DNA of 64,000 bases from Candidatus Omnitrophota bacterium (lineage in GTDB: Bacteria; Omnitrophota; Omnitrophia; Omnitrophales; Aquincolibacteriaceae): positions 135,950 through 199,949 of the forward strand of contig JAUYMS010000035.1 in assembly GCA_030698625.1 (NCBI GenBank), given 5' to 3'. The position numbers and the translations under genes were made by a program. The notes under the pieces were generated by a model. The model was not told the DNA's origin. It did no database searches and was given only the letters and a program-made list of their open reading frames with translations. Of this stretch, positions 1-15,000 are shown piece by piece. Position 1 is the stretch's first letter, and the number at the start of each line of letters is the position of its first letter.

Positions 1-1
1 C

Positions 2-3000
2 CTGAGGAACTTTTTCTCGCAGATCGCCGAGCAGATGGCGCTTCGATATGGAAATTACAACGAGATCGTAAGGCTCGCGCCAAATGAATTACCCACCCTT
101 GACGAATTTATCGCCAAGAGAGCAGGATTTACCAGCGTAAAAGCATTACGAGAATATCTGCTCGAACAAGCAGTCATGCTCGCCGACGGAGACAGTAATG
201 CGGCAGGCCAGACGCGCCAGCGTCTCTTACCGGCTTTCTACAACGGAGCGAGTTACACGGAAGATGACGGCTCCGAGATTCCGCGAGTCCCGTCCACGAT
301 GATCGTTTATCACCGCCTCAATGCCCTTTTTACCGACGTATTCAATGGGTTTACCGAGCGCCATTTAAATGAAATCTTCCCGGAATTTGATCCTGAAAAG
401 GGAAAACTCATGACGAACCGGGCGCGAAATTTAAAGGCGCTTCGCCGGCATGTCTTTAACGGCGATTACGAGGAAACAACTCGTATGTTAGTTGAAGAGG
501 TGCTTGAGGCGGACCAGGTCTTGCACGATACGGAAACGGAAATCTTTCTCATCGGGGAGCGCGATTTATTAGACGCCAAAGAAACCGACGCGTTGAGTTT
601 GCGAGACGCGGAAAATATCGCATTGCGGTCGTTTGAAGGAAGACGGGCTCAAGATTTTTCGATACGGGCGTATCTGGCCCACCCCCGTTTGGAAGGAAGA
701 CTCCGAGAAGAAGACTTCGTGTTGGAACCCGAAGCATTCATGACGCTGCTTACCTCACAGGGACTGACCCAAGGGAAGGCCGGCGAGGTGGGCTTCTTCA
801 GGGTATTTCGTAAGGAGGTAGACAAGTATCTGGAACTCGCGGAAGCGCGTGCCGGCCAAGTCCGTGATCAGACCCTCGGGGAAGTTGCGGTGAATCTCAA
901 TAGGATGATGACGGTGTCTGAGAATTTTTATTTTTTTGATGCGGCTGATTTAACTCAGCGCCGGATCGAACAAATCATGGAAGTCTCCGGCCTTATCAAT
1001 ATGGCCCAAGCCGAAATGGAAGTCGGCGAGATCAGCGAAGAGCACCGCGCGGTCAGGGAGAATCTCGACAACCTCATGACCCATGCCCGCCTGCGCTGGA
1101 GTGTTGCCGCGTCCGGCATCCCCGGTGTTCAGATAACGGTCGAGAGAACAAAGGACCCCAATCAGTTTAATATCAACGTGACCTCAGAAGAGCCGGAAGA
1201 CGATGCCTTCCTCATTAATGCGGAACTGCCGGTGCTGATACGGCCCGACCACCTGAATCGTTTGCATGCCTATGTTGTAGATGCAGAGATGACGAATCTG
1301 GAAGTTTTTCACGCCGCCCTCGACGACCGGGAACAGGAAGAATTGGAAAACGCAGTCATCGAAGTCTTGGGATCCATTCGGGAAATCTATGGTGAAGATC
1401 TGGTGTTCGTGATTCCCCGCGATCGTCAGGACTCGGATTTATTTTCGGGCCTGTTTGGCGGTATCTTGGGACTGGAGGGTACGAAGGACTGGAATGTGCT
1501 GGGGCAGGTCGAAGAGATTGCTCCCAAACAGGGCGGGCACTTCTATCTGTCCTTCTCGCTTGACGGAATTAGTCAGAGTCGATTGCACTTTCTCGACCAT
1601 GCGGTAGTGCGCCAATTGAGACGATCGTATTCGACTCAGAAATGGGTCCCCGGCCAGCATAAAGGATTAGTGGTCAGCACGCTCGGCGGCGCGAAGAATA
1701 AGCAGGCCTTTGTTTACATCAATCTCTACGAGTACTGGACACGCTGGCGTCCGAAATGGGAAAAGCTCAGTCCGCGCATAGCGGCTTATGAGCCCTCAGC
1801 CGACATGGAGCGCGTTTACGAATATCTTACAAAAAATCTCGACGGACTGATCCGCGACGACGTCAGAGGCATGGCGCCGATGGAATCACTACAGGCAATC
1901 GTTTATGCCATGGATGATGAAGATCCGAGTCAAGCGCTTACCGACGAACAGATAAAGATCATCGCCCTGCTGCGGGCTGCCGGGAGCTTATCCAGGGAGG
2001 GATTGTCGGAGCAAAAACTCCGGGGGATCATGCGGACCATGCTGGATCGCTATGTCAAGCTCAAGAAAATTTCTGACAAGGCCGAGGTCGCACTCCCTGA
2101 AGAACTCGTCGCCTCAATTCAACGGTTTATGGACAAGGCCCTCGCGCAATTTCTGGAAAGTGAAGCCTTTGGTGATGACATGATTCCGGAGGTTCTTAAG
2201 TTGAGCCGCGAACTGGCGGAACCGCTTGATGCCGCTTACGCGACCCTGACAGAAAAGCGCGGGCATGCTTTTGCCCGGGCGATGCGGACAGGGCGGGACG
2301 AAGCCGATGCCGACCGCGACGCGAAAACACCCCCGTTCTTTACAAGGCAGGGCAAGCTCCTGTTTTTTGTTCAGCCGGGGAAAGGCAAAAGATCTCCGGC
2401 CACTCTTCATATTGATCCCGATTGCCCCCAGTGTTCTCTCTCATCGGCGCAGGTGACCAAAGCGAGTGAGGTCGAAAGCCAGCACGACCGATATCGGTTA
2501 TGTAGCACGTGCAGTAAGACCCGCTTTGCGAAGGTCTATTGGGCGAGCGAGGAGCAGAGTTTTTACGATAAGTACGGAGGCCCCACCGGAGACCATGTCT
2601 GGCCAGGGGAAGGCGGAGACCGTTCCGAGCTTCGAGTGATCCCCAAGGATGCGGTTGTCTGGGGTATGTTTGCCGCCGACGGCCCGGTAATTTTTGTGCC
2701 CGGGCGGGGTCGCGGCGGTAAGGTTCCGGCAGCCGTTCAGCACGCCCTTGATTTGCTTGATGACTCCGGCCTCTTCACGGGCATGCTGCCGACCGTTTCC
2801 GCCAGAGCGACCTTCACGCTGGATGGCACCGAACTGTTCCGGTCCGAGCTGAGGGATGATAGGGAGTTGACTCCGGACGAGCTTGAGAACATTACCCCGC
2901 AATACCAAGGCGAAGGCGCCCTGCGTACCTTTATGGAGAACTATCCCGAGTGGCAAGCCGAGAATCCGGATTCGAAATTATTCTTCACGGTCCGTCATGG

Positions 3001-6000
3001 CGAGTCGGCCTCGAACCTGCTTGAATTTACGCAATCCTACGATGTTGCCACACCGCTCACCGCACGCGGTGAAAAGCAAAGAGACGCCATGGCGGATTTC
3101 TTCCAATTCTTTTTTGAGCAAATCGGGTTTGAGTTTGACGACTTCAGCGCCAGTAATTTGGAGCGTGCCTATGAAACTGTGCAGCCTCTCGCGGAGCGGC
3201 AGGGCCGGCTGGCGCATCTCATCAGGCGTTTTCGTGAAGTCCTTGTTTACCCGGTCGGCGGCGCGCCGTGGCATCTCTCGGAAAAAATCTGGGCGGGGGC
3301 GTGGGACCGCTTTATGGACGACCCTGAAAATTTCATCGTGCCTTCACCGGAACCGGGAGCGGAGCCGCTGTATTCAGGGAAAAAACTCAAGCAGTATCTA
3401 AGGCCCTATGTGGATGAAGTAGCCGAGAGCGGGCCTCAGAAATCCATGCTGAGCACGCACGGCATGACCGCAGTGCTCACGCTCATGGAGATCTTTAACA
3501 TCCCGTGGACTAAGTACTCAAACGTTTTCCAGAAGCTTGTCACGACTCCGAATCTTTCCGTGACGGCCTATGCTTACAATACGAAGACGAAGGAATGGCA
3601 GCTGCTAGTCCTCTTTGACGACTCCTATTTGCCGCAGGCAGTCCGGGGCAAAACTACGAATTGGTTCTCTAAGCAGTACGAACGCATCCGTTACTACCGC
3701 ATGATGCTCAAGCGGCTAAAGGAAAGGAGGGGCGGCAAGACCGAGGAAAAGATTACGCAGTCGCAGCATCCCATCTCAGATTACTTTCCGAGGAGCCTCC
3801 GTTGGCTCTTTCTCGGGCCCTCCGCGAGAGAGATTCGCGAGATGAAAGCCCGATATGCGGGAGAGCAGTCTCAGCGCTCGGAGCTTCGTGCGGTACAGCC
3901 GGTGTATCGAAAGGCACGAGAGGTCGCCGAGCGTATCAAGCGGCAGGTTCCCTCAGGCGGCATGGTGTCTGTCGACGGAGCGTCAGGGGCCGGGAAGACA
4001 ACGTTTATCGAGAAACTCGTAGCGGAATTGGAAGCGGCAGGCAGGCATGTCGTCGTCATTGGGTTGGATTTCTTTATGAAACCCGAACAGTGGCGATCTG
4101 ATTTTGATTTCGAGATTTTTGAACAGGAAGGCCCGTATTTGGAAGAGTGGCGGAATTTTGATGAAGACCATACGCGTGAAAAACTGCAGGAAATTCGCAC
4201 CTTCCTGGGTTCGGTAAGACCCGCCCATCACTTGGAAATACCACAGGCCTGGGATCGCAGTCCCGAGATTCGGGATTATGTGAATAAGAGCTTCGACCTC
4301 ACCGAGGACACGATTGTCATTGTCGACGGGAAGTACGCACAGCGATTCCCGGAATTCTACGACCGCAGTTTCCGAATCGAGAACGATATGCGTGTCGTAC
4401 GAAGCCAGTTTGAAAACCGAAAAAGGCCCGCGGAATTGCAGGAGCAAAAAATGAAGCTCTACGACAAGGCCACCGTGCCGAGTTGGGAACATTACGCCGA
4501 ACAAACTCAGGACCGTATTAGCGGAATCATCGATGTAACGCAGCCCCACATACGCCTCTGGCGAACGGCCCAAAAAATATTCCCGTCTTTAGATTTCTCT
4601 GGCCCGAAACTACAACCGCAGCCGAAGAAACCCATAGGTCCCACAAAGGCACCGGTTCGCGATTCAGAATTACGCGGCAAGCTCGGCACTTTTACGGAGC
4701 GTCTTGACGCACGAAAGACCACTGTGGAAATAGAAATTCTCTCTTCGCGATTCAAAAATGTAAAATCAAAGCGGTTTGATAATCCGGAAGGAGAGGCGAA
4801 ATACGTAGCGCGAGTGGAAACCGTCGATAACATGATCGCCGAAGGTTCTGCGGATGCCGGGATCGTCCGCGATCCACCGGAGCTCAGTCCGCAGGTAGCT
4901 TACAGGCTCAAGAAGATGCGGCCTTATATCAGAACACAGAAACCAAAGAATCCGTTCACAGATCATCTCTTTCCGTTCCTGGCGAAGTGGTTGTGGAACG
5001 GCCCTTATTCCCCGGTTCATTGGTTGCGGCACCGTAAGCCGTTTCGTTGGCTGAGCGATGTGATTCAAGAGGTGGATCAATACCAGGATCTGCGCGAACT
5101 CTCGTCGGTGTCTTCGGTGCTCATTGGGACCGTGGCCAATCAAATGCGGTCGCGTGCCGAACGCCGTTATCGCATCCTTCACGCGGTTCATACTCAGGGC
5201 GCCGAGATGCTGTTTGTTGTGAGCGGGGGGCATCCCGTACGCAAGATTATTCGCAGCTTGTTCTGGAGATTCCCGTGGTTTGAGAACCGGGTGAAGAACA
5301 ATGTCTTGGATACGCTGCGATTGATCAAAGAAATGAAAGACGCGGGTGAAATCCCGGCCCATATACGCGTTTCCATCGCTTGGGATCTCTATAAGGAGCC
5401 CGATCTGAGAAGGCTCGAGGCCAAGCTGGCGCTGGCGAAGGAAATCAACGGTGAAGCGCGCACAACGGTTTATCTGCAGGCACCTTATTTGCGAAAAACC
5501 GTGGTGCAAAAGCTCGACGCGGCCGCACGGGCAGGCTTGATGGACATTGCTGATTTTAAGGTTCATCTGCCGATCATCACTTCGCCGGGAGGTTTGCGCA
5601 TGACTTACCGCTTTATCGGGGTGGATCCCGATAAGGATCCGGAGGCGAGACTGCAATTGGACAAGTGGGAAAGGATGGAGAATGTCGGCGGCGAGGCCTA
5701 TGAACAGTTCAAGTTGGAATGGAATGCCCAATACGTCGACTGGTTGAAGGGGCTGATCTTCATTACAGGTTTTCGCTTCATGACCTTTACTGAGGAGGCT
5801 GAGAGATTGCTTCCAAAGGTGATGCAGGCAGCCGGGCTTGACCCCGAAGACCGCCTTAAAGAAGACAAGAAGGCAAAGATCCGCAATGAGGTGATGCGGC
5901 CGTTCCTTGTTCGTATGGCTAAGGTCGGCGTCAAGGGTGTGAGTTACCCGGGTGTTTTTGAAGCGGATAGCGTCAACGCGGAGATTCGCCCCTTGTTGGA

Positions 6001-9000
6001 AGTCACGGCGACGGCCTTTGAGGAGCTCGCCGAAGAAGCGAAAGATAACGAGAAACTGCGAGAGTTTCTCGATAACGCGCGCGTGCTGCCGTATCGATTG
6101 CGCTTGCCGGACATTTTTAAGCACTACCGGATTCCCATTGCCTATCGCGATTCCGACGTTGAGTGGCATGAATTTGCGCTCGATCTCAGGCCTTTTAGTG
6201 AAAAGGAGGTCACTGTCGAAGCCGCACAAGTCTATAAGCAGGAACTTAAGGATTCGATCATGACCTTTCTTGCCGCGGGCCGGCAGGATCCCGACGGTGT
6301 CGATCTCGATCTCGATTTCGGTTTGCATGAAAACACCGCGATTTTCAAAATTAGTGACCGTGCGTATAAGAGTAAAGGCGATAAACCCAAAGCTCGTATC
6401 GATGTGGAAGATGCGTTTGTGAAATACAATGCCGAGAACCTGATTCAAAGGGTCAAAGCCATTGCTATTGATAACCCCGTTTACGTTGAGATGTCCATCG
6501 CGGGTATTGACCGGGCCCGGAAACTTATCGAAGAGATTTACGCCCAGGCAAGCGACGGGGAAAAGGCGATCTTTGCGAAGCAGCCGCTGACCTATGTCTT
6601 TACCGACTTCTCGGAACCGGTCCTGCAGCAGGCCGAGCGGGATATGCAAAGGTTGTTGGCCGGCGATGCCGAATTTGCGCGGAAGGTAGGGGAATTAAAG
6701 ATCCATTTCGAGTATTTGCCCTTGCTTGCCGAAAGTGCCGATACCGTCCTTGCGACGTATAAGAACCGGGTGGTCACGGCGCATGCGACGAATCTCTATG
6801 ACGCCATCCGGGCCAATTTCCTGGCCCAGTATCTGGGAATTCCGTATCACGTCCTGACGCAGGCCTATATCCCGAAAGCTGCGGCCGAAGCCTTGGTGGC
6901 TAAGTATGCCGAGTATGGATTGACCGCTGCAGAGTTGGCGGGCATCGCCACCGGCGGGGTCGACGCATTTTTAGATAAATACGAGGATGAAGCCGTCATG
7001 ACGAATGAACAATTCTCCGGATTTCTCGAAGACCTTGCGAACTCCATCCAGGAACGGCACCGCTATAAGAGGTGGACGGATATTGACGGTTATGACTGGT
7101 TGAATATTCCGGGCGTCGACAATCCGAACCTTATTCTCTTTGACCGCCTTACCGGGAATCCGCGCAATAAATGGATGATGGACTCGAAGTACGCATTGCA
7201 AAGCATCGTAAAACTGATGGGAATTCTCCATCCCGACGGAGTTATGGAGCTGACACAGTTCAGCACCACCGTAGAGCGGATTCATCATACTTATGAAGTT
7301 TTCCGGAAGGTCAAGCACGGCGCGACCGTGATTATGCCTTTTCAAATTGATCTCCTGGAAGACATTGCGGCACGCCTCGGATTTACACTCGTGCGCCGGC
7401 CCTTCACCGATTTCGGCGGCAGGTCGGCTTCTGTCGAATTCATCGAAATGGTCCGGTTTGCCGCGACACGCTCGGAACTGCGCAGTGACGCGGTCAATGA
7501 GCTCGCAGCTCGCTTCAGTTTTCTCAGCGTTTCGGATCTCGAGGCGCTCGAAGCCGGCCAAGGGGATTTTCGGTATGCGGTCGAGCAGGGTTGGGACCTC
7601 GAAAGGCTTGGGCGGTATCTTTACGGCTTAAATGACTCCGGCGGTTTCTCCGGCATAAAAACAGCACGGCTTATTTCTGATCCGGAGCAAAGCTATCATT
7701 TTCTAATCGACCGCGAAGCCGGAACTTATACCGTGAACCTAGCTTCGCCAAAGGCCTCTGCCGAAGCACTCGTCGGTGCCGCCCGCTATATTGGCACCCA
7801 CGAATCTATGCATGAGGAGATCGAGGAGGATGAGTCACAATACCTTCATTTCCTGCGTAGTGCATTGGAGGGAAGGTCTGGCCAGCCGGTGAAGCGAGTC
7901 ATGACGCGGATGGAAGCCGACGACGTCCTTGCCGGAATACGAACGGCAGGCGGGCTCACACCCCTGTATGACCTCGATCTCCGGGAGAAGCTCTACAAGG
8001 AGGGAGAAGAAGTCATTGCCGATACCCTTACTCTGAATAAGCTGGGGAGCGACTTCCTCGAAGGCTACTATCGCCTTGCCCGGGAGCACCTGGACTATTA
8101 CTGGAAAAACCGCGGTGACATTGATAACACTTACTATTTTGTCTACCGCGCCGTGGTTGCCAAGGGGTACAGCAACGCGCTTCCTGAAGATCACCCATTG
8201 AAGGCGCCTCTCGCGGAGATGGCCGCGAAGTGGCAACAGTTGGCCGGATTACTGGCCTACAGTTTTGAATGGCCGATTCTTTCCCAGGTGCTTGTCGACC
8301 CGTTCGAAAATCTGTTCACTCAATTCTATAATCCGGACCGGTCCGAGCTGCGAAGTCATGAAGAATTGGTCCCGGAAAGTCTTCGAATCGCTTACGAGCA
8401 GCTGTTCAGAGCCGTCGATGCCGAGTTTCCGGAAGTCGGAAAACCCCTACCCTATTACGGGCAGTTTTATCCGACACCCTACGAAACCCTACCGGTGATA
8501 ACGGCTTATATCCGTGAATTGCTTGGCGATCGCGCTGACCGCCCGAATAGCTTCAACATCTTCGACTTCGGCGGCGGGGACCTGCGTATGGCTTACCATC
8601 TGGCGCTTATTGGCAACGGAGTCAGTGTCGGGTCCATTGAGCTCAATCCGTTTGTGGCCGCGGTCGGCCGGGCTATCCGCCACGGAGTGGATGAACAAAC
8701 GGATTTTGACCTTTTGACCGGCTACCAGACACTCCAGCTGAGTCAGGATGCGGAACTCGCAGCGGCGTTCCCCGGAAAGACGGATGAAGAGCTTCATCGA
8801 GGAATCAGGAGACTTCTGCCTCACCTGCAGCGGGTCTATGGCGAGCTTAGCATGCTGGGAATCCTCGAAAACGTCTCGCCCGTTGAGGGCAACGGTTTTC
8901 TATCCACGGCGGTTTCATTTAAGAGGTTTGACGCAATCTATATTAATCTCCTCGATGTATCTGTGACACAAGCGGGGCGCAGCTATCGCGAAGCCCTATT

Positions 9001-12000
9001 GGCGAAGGTGCGGGAGGAATTGTTGCCCGGCGCCTATCTTTTTATCCGTACTTTTAATGTTTTAGAGCAGACGCGAAGGCCTCATCAGGAAATGATGCGT
9101 ATGCTCGAAGAAGATCTCGGCCTTGAGCGCATCTCCAGGGGGCAGGAGATCGAGAATTATCTGATCGCGTTTCGGGTCCCTGTCAATGCACAGCGCTCAG
9201 AGCTGCGATCTATGAGTCTGCGCGATGTTTTTGGCCGTCTCGAACCGCTACGCCGTGAAGGCCGCACCGCTGCCCTCAGGATCGTAGACGTTGAAGGGCG
9301 GACATCGACCGTTGTCGGGGTACCGGACCAATGGGGTTTTATTGCGGAACAGCGGTTCAGTGTCCGGTTTACCGATAGTGGTGTGCACCATACCGTGAAG
9401 CTCAAGGACCCCGCATCGGATTGGAGGGACGGCGAGCATGAAGTCATTCAGATAATGTCCGTCGCTCGGATGACGACGGATGCGCGGTCTGAACTTCGCA
9501 GTCCACAGGTGCCGACGCCGTGGGGAAAGCCGCTTATCCTGGAAGGGGGACTGGCTTCGATGTACCCCGAAAACGCCAAGGCATTGTTCAATGAGCCGAC
9601 TATTCAGAATCTGCTGGGCATGCTGGGTAAAGTCGCTCCCGGCGAGGTGCCCGAGAGGATTCTCTTTGAGAGGGTGCCGGACAGGCAGCTTCATAAAGTG
9701 GACTTCATCATGCAGGACGGAGAACTGGTGTTTCATTTGCCGATGAGTATCGTTTCCGAAGACGCCGCGGAGACGCTGCCCGTTGTCGAAGCCGCCCTGG
9801 CATTCTTTATTGTGGATGAAGAGATTCAGCGTCGCGATCCGAGAGGGGCGGAGGTCACCGATATTCTCATGAACGACGAAGCGCGTGAATTCCAGATAGA
9901 CGATGGCAATAAGATCAATCTGCGTCCCGTCCTTCGCGAGATGCGTGCGATCGTGCGGATGCAGAGACTGAAAGAAGCCGGAGCGTACCGGGCGCTGGCG
10001 GCAACAGTCCATATGGCCCCGCCCAAAGCCACCGAACTCATGGGATACGACGAACACGGGCAAATGACGGGGGAAGTCATTCACGAAAGCCGAATGTTGA
10101 TTGCGGCCGTCAATGCCCTACTCGTGATTTCTGTGATTGAAGACAAAGCCGATTATGAGCAGATAGCTGCCTATTTTGAGTTCAACGTGGATGATCCTGA
10201 ACTGTTTGAGTATGCGCGCGACATCGTTACGGGCAATGACAGGATCCGCAATCTCGTACTCTCCGGAAACATGCCGACCCTCAAAGAGGTTGAGACGGTC
10301 TATTTGCCTGAAATTATCAAAGAACTGAACGCCGGGTATCTGAGGGACGAAGAACTCGCCGCGGCACAGGCGCTTCGCAACCATTACCCGGATGAGAAGT
10401 CACAGGCGGATCGTATCGAATCGCCGGCACTCATGATCGATATTCTCAAGTATCACGGTCTTGAGCGCGAGGAGAGCTTGAAGCTCCTCAGGCGCATGAG
10501 ACGCCTGAAGCCAAGCCCCGAGGCCGGCAGACAGATGGCTAAAAGAGGCGAGCGTGCCGAAGCCGAAGGTCAGCCTATCACGGCATGGGTTTCTTACCGT
10601 ATTGCGGCACTTCAAGGGGATAAGGAATCTCTGCGGGCGGCCGAAGCCGTTCGGGAAAAATGGACTTTTCAAGGGACGGTCACAGAGGCGTTATCGGAAT
10701 CCGATCACGAGGCATTCTTTCACATTCAATTTCAGGCGGGAAATACGGCGGTCAATCTTGCCTTCGATATCGACGGAACGCCCGTTGTGGTCAATGGCTA
10801 TAAGATGCCGCATCTGTTCTATGATTTAGACGGTTTGGAACTGAATGCGGGTGCGGAAATTTCGGGATATTCTCGCGGACAGCTTGTTGAGACCTTACGC
10901 GTATCGCCGGAAGGGGTAGTGCGCATCGGCGATCAGTGGGAGTCGCGCGTTGCAGGGCTTCCCTTATCAGGCCGAGAACACTTGATCGCGACAAAGGCTT
11001 ATCTTGAAGCTTTCGAGCAGGGCATATCCGGTGCAACTCTCGGCGAGTATATCCGGTTTCTGAAATCGGGGGAGCCGCCACTTTCGAAAGAAGCGGGCGA
11101 AGCGCGCGATACGTTGACGGCTTTCCTCAGCAGCCAGCATGGAATACCGCTTTACGCAGGCGGGGAGGATGCTATCAATCCGCGATTCATTCGCATCATC
11201 GAAGAGGCCGCAGAGTCCCTTAAGCGTGAAAAGGTTTATACGGTGGCTTCGACCCCCTGGGGCAAACCCCTTATCATTGACGGCCCTCTCGCCACTCCCG
11301 ATCCGAAGCTGACTACATATCTTCTTGGTGCGATGAGTCCGGTTTTATATCTCCTCAAGGAACTTCATGAAGAATTGGGACTTCCCATGGAACGAATCAC
11401 CTTCGAGCCTATAAGCGAAGACGGCCAAGAACCGGATGAGGTGACGATGCCGATATTCGGCCTCAGGAACGGCCGTTATGTCTTTAACATTCCCATGCCT
11501 CTGTATGTGGAGAATCCCAATCATGAAGAATTGCTCGATTTTCTCATTATGGGGGTAGCCCGCGACCTTGCCGAACGGCGGGCCGAACAACTGTTTGAGG
11601 CGATTAATACGAATGAGCAGGCTGAAGCCAAACCCTTTGCCGAAGCCTTGCAGACGCGCCTGGCGGTGCGTGCCATTGCCGAAAGGGGATCCCTCGAACA
11701 AGCGGCAACGTTTGCGCGGTCTTCTATAATTCACCTTTTCGTCCAGACCCCCGTAGCGGAGTCCAGCTTTATCGATACCATAACGTCGTTGAATACGGTC
11801 TCAGAGCGTGAATCTCCGCGAGATCTCTTTATCAAAGCGGTCCATGTCCTCGTCGGACTGGACCCCATCGCCGGAACGGATATGGGCCGTCATGTCTTGG
11901 AAGCGCTCGAACAAACCGTTAAGGCAGACGGCATTGTCGATGCCGCGCGGGAATTCGTCGCAAGTAATGAAAGCCTGCGGGAACTGCTGGCCGCGGATTT

Positions 12001-15000
12001 ACCGTCTGACGTGGCAGATCTGGAAGAAAAATATATTCGGCCCGTAGCGCAAGCGGCGGAGGCTTTTTCGAACGAAAGTACAAAGTCGCCCATTCTTCAG
12101 TATGTGCGAAGTGAACCGGTCAGTTATGCCCTGCCTGTGCCGGGCCGTATTTGGCTGCGATCCCCAGACGGTTTGATAGAAGTCATGCTTGTCCTCTCCG
12201 AACAAAGCGCCGAAGAATTGTCGGCCGCCGGTCATCTGATTTCAAACCTCATGTATGAGATTTATTTAGGCGGCCCTGATTATTCTGAAGAGCCGGACAA
12301 TCGTCTTGGTATCAAATTGGAGCCGCCTGGGGTGGTCAGCGGAGCGGGATTTCAGAAACCGGACACGGCCCTCATGCAAGCTCTGCGCCCGTTTCTCATG
12401 AATCTGTCGCTGCGTAAAGTCCCCATTTTCGTCGCCGCCCTTGAAAAAACCTTTAGAGGACGCATTTCTAACGCCATTTCTGATGCCGTGAGCAAAGAAG
12501 CGGCGCAGACCGCCGCCGAGCCCGCCGCTTCCAAAGAACGGCTGCCCATTGAAGACGAGCTTAGTCAGATCGCGCCCGGTCTGGCGGAGAAGATCTTTCG
12601 GGATCCCCGCATGAGTAAGTTGATCGACGCCTTACATCGTGCCGGTTATCCGGTAGAGCGGCTCGTCTTGGAGCGTGAAGTGGACGCTTCAGCGGGCCTC
12701 GATGCAGCCCTTCAGCAGGGTGAGCTAGCGATCGCGATACCGGGAATCACTCTAGCTCAGTCCTCGGACGAAAAAGTGGTTCGGGAGGCCGTTGTCGCAG
12801 TCGCAAGCCACGCGGCTCGAACCGTTATGATGCGCGGAGACTCAGCAACCGTTCAGGCGTTGGACCGCTTCCATACGAGTTTTTGGTTTGGCGAGAAGGA
12901 ACAGCTGAATGCTTCCGAGGTGCTCCGCTATTTCTTTGCGGCGCAGGTTGCCAAGCTTCTCATCGAAGCCGGGGATACGGATTCAGCGGAAAGGCATATC
13001 AAGAAGTTCATTCATTCCAAGATGCTCCGCACGCGATTAAAGATGCTCAACCTCACGAAGCCTGCCGCAGAGGAGTATCTGCGTCTCGTGACGGCTATGA
13101 ACTTTTATCTTTTGAGTGTCCCTTTCGAAGGGACGGGTAAAGAGGATTCTCTGCGCGAGGAATGGGCCAAGGATTTTGGGGATGAGCTGTGGAGCCGCGT
13201 TTCCCGCATTGCTCGTGACAATGCAAAACTTGCTGCGGTCATGCGTACGGATCATACGCCGTCGATGACGCTTATCAAACGGGATTACCTGACACAACTT
13301 TATCGCGAGGTCCGCGACGGGAAGGGCAGGTCCGAATTGCGTTCTCTTTCTATTCAGGATACGCCATGGGGACAGCCGCTCGTGCTGGAAGGCGAGACCG
13401 CGTCCCGGTATGCGGATGACGTAAAGGCTGCCTTTGGGCAGACGGGAGTTCTTGCCCTGCTTCACAAACTCGGCCGGAAGACGCCCGATCAAAGGATCAA
13501 GCGCATCGTTTTTGAGGACCTGGCCGCAGATGAATCTGAGAAGAGTGGCCTGCGATTCGAAAACGGAGAATGGTCTTTCTTTATTCCGCAGTCATTCGTC
13601 GGTCATTATGATGATGAGACACTGCAGTCTCTCGTTTTGCAGGACGCCGCACTTGCCCTCGTGAAGTTTGATATCCGCCGGCAGGATGAAGAGTTCTCAG
13701 AGATTCTTCAAGGGAATGTGACTCGGGAGATACAAATTGCCGACGGAGTCTCCATTGACGCCGCCCATATTGCCTTGGCCATCCGCGATATCCACTGGAT
13801 CAGGGAGTTAATCGGTGTCGGGGCATCTGAAAGACAAATTATGGAGCGTGTGTCCACCGCTTTGAGGCGCCTCATGCGTGTATTACAACCCGGCCGTACG
13901 TCTAATGCGCAGGCGTTCTTATTTGCGGTGACATCTTTGGTGCTGTTATCGGTTATAAGGGAACTGGATGCCGATCTATACGATCGCACGACCGGAGCCG
14001 CGCTTGCCGGTATACGACAGAGCCAAGAAGTGGATTGGATACTCGATGTCGTAGAAACCAATGAGGCGATCAGCCGGTCCTTTGTGACTAAACGGATACC
14101 GGCCTTTGCCGAGATCGAACACGACTTCGTCGGCGTGATTATGGGGGAATTCGAGAAAGGCACGCTCTCAGAAAATGAAACTACAGCGGCGGAATCTCTC
14201 CGTGAGTTGTATCGGGATGCCGAAACATTAGAGGGCGTCCGAATTACAGTGAAGGAATATCTTAAAAAATACGGAACTGTTCGTGATGAGGATGATTCGG
14301 GCAACATTGCGGTTCGTCTCAACACGTATCCCATCCGGCAGGCTGCAGGCGGAAGCGCCCGATTGACCAGAGACGCGCTCAGAGCGATTCCGCTAGCGGT
14401 TCATGTCTTACAGTATTACCGCGTTCATGTCGACAGGATCGATCAGATTTTTGCGCGCGCAAGTCGAAGAAATGCGCCTCCGCCACTCGCAGAACTCTTC
14501 GAAGAACCTGAAGAAAACCCGAAGGAACCCGAGAATGCCCTCAATGCCTGGTTGTCTCATCAGATAGCGTATCTCAGAGGTGACCGAAGGGCGCTCCTAG
14601 CCGCCGCGGATGCCCAAAAGGTTTTCGAAATACAATTGGAAGCCGCAGGATTTGACGGACGCGAGATTGATGGCCGGCGGGTACGGACACAGATACTTTT
14701 GAATGTGGATTACGCAGACGCCATTGCTGCGCTTGATGTTCACGGGGTTGTCCCACCGTTGCTGGATACTGAAGGCGAGGCTGTTTTCCATATCGCCGTC
14801 TATCACGGAGAGGCCAATGCGTTGTTGTCCTTTGACCGCAACGGCAAACCCCTTGCCGTCAACGGACATGCCGTGCCGTATCTCTATTATGGTTTGGATG
14901 AATTAAGGTTGGTGTTGGATGAAGGTATTGTGGTCCACGGCTTGGTTGAAGATGAAGTCGCCGAGGAAGTCGCTATACTACCCACCGAAGTCGTGAGTCG

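Noticed and set aside
4766-6649. 627-codon open frame on the minus strand inside the giant gene
   Set aside because: It is fully antisense to the giant coding frame, has no ribosome site or domain motif, and its residue mix (His-, Gln-, Arg-rich) is that of a shadow of a GC-moderate coding strand.
13708-14334. 208-codon minus-strand frame in the giant gene, rich in Ser and Arg
   Set aside because: Antisense shadow of the repeat module with no recognisable motif.
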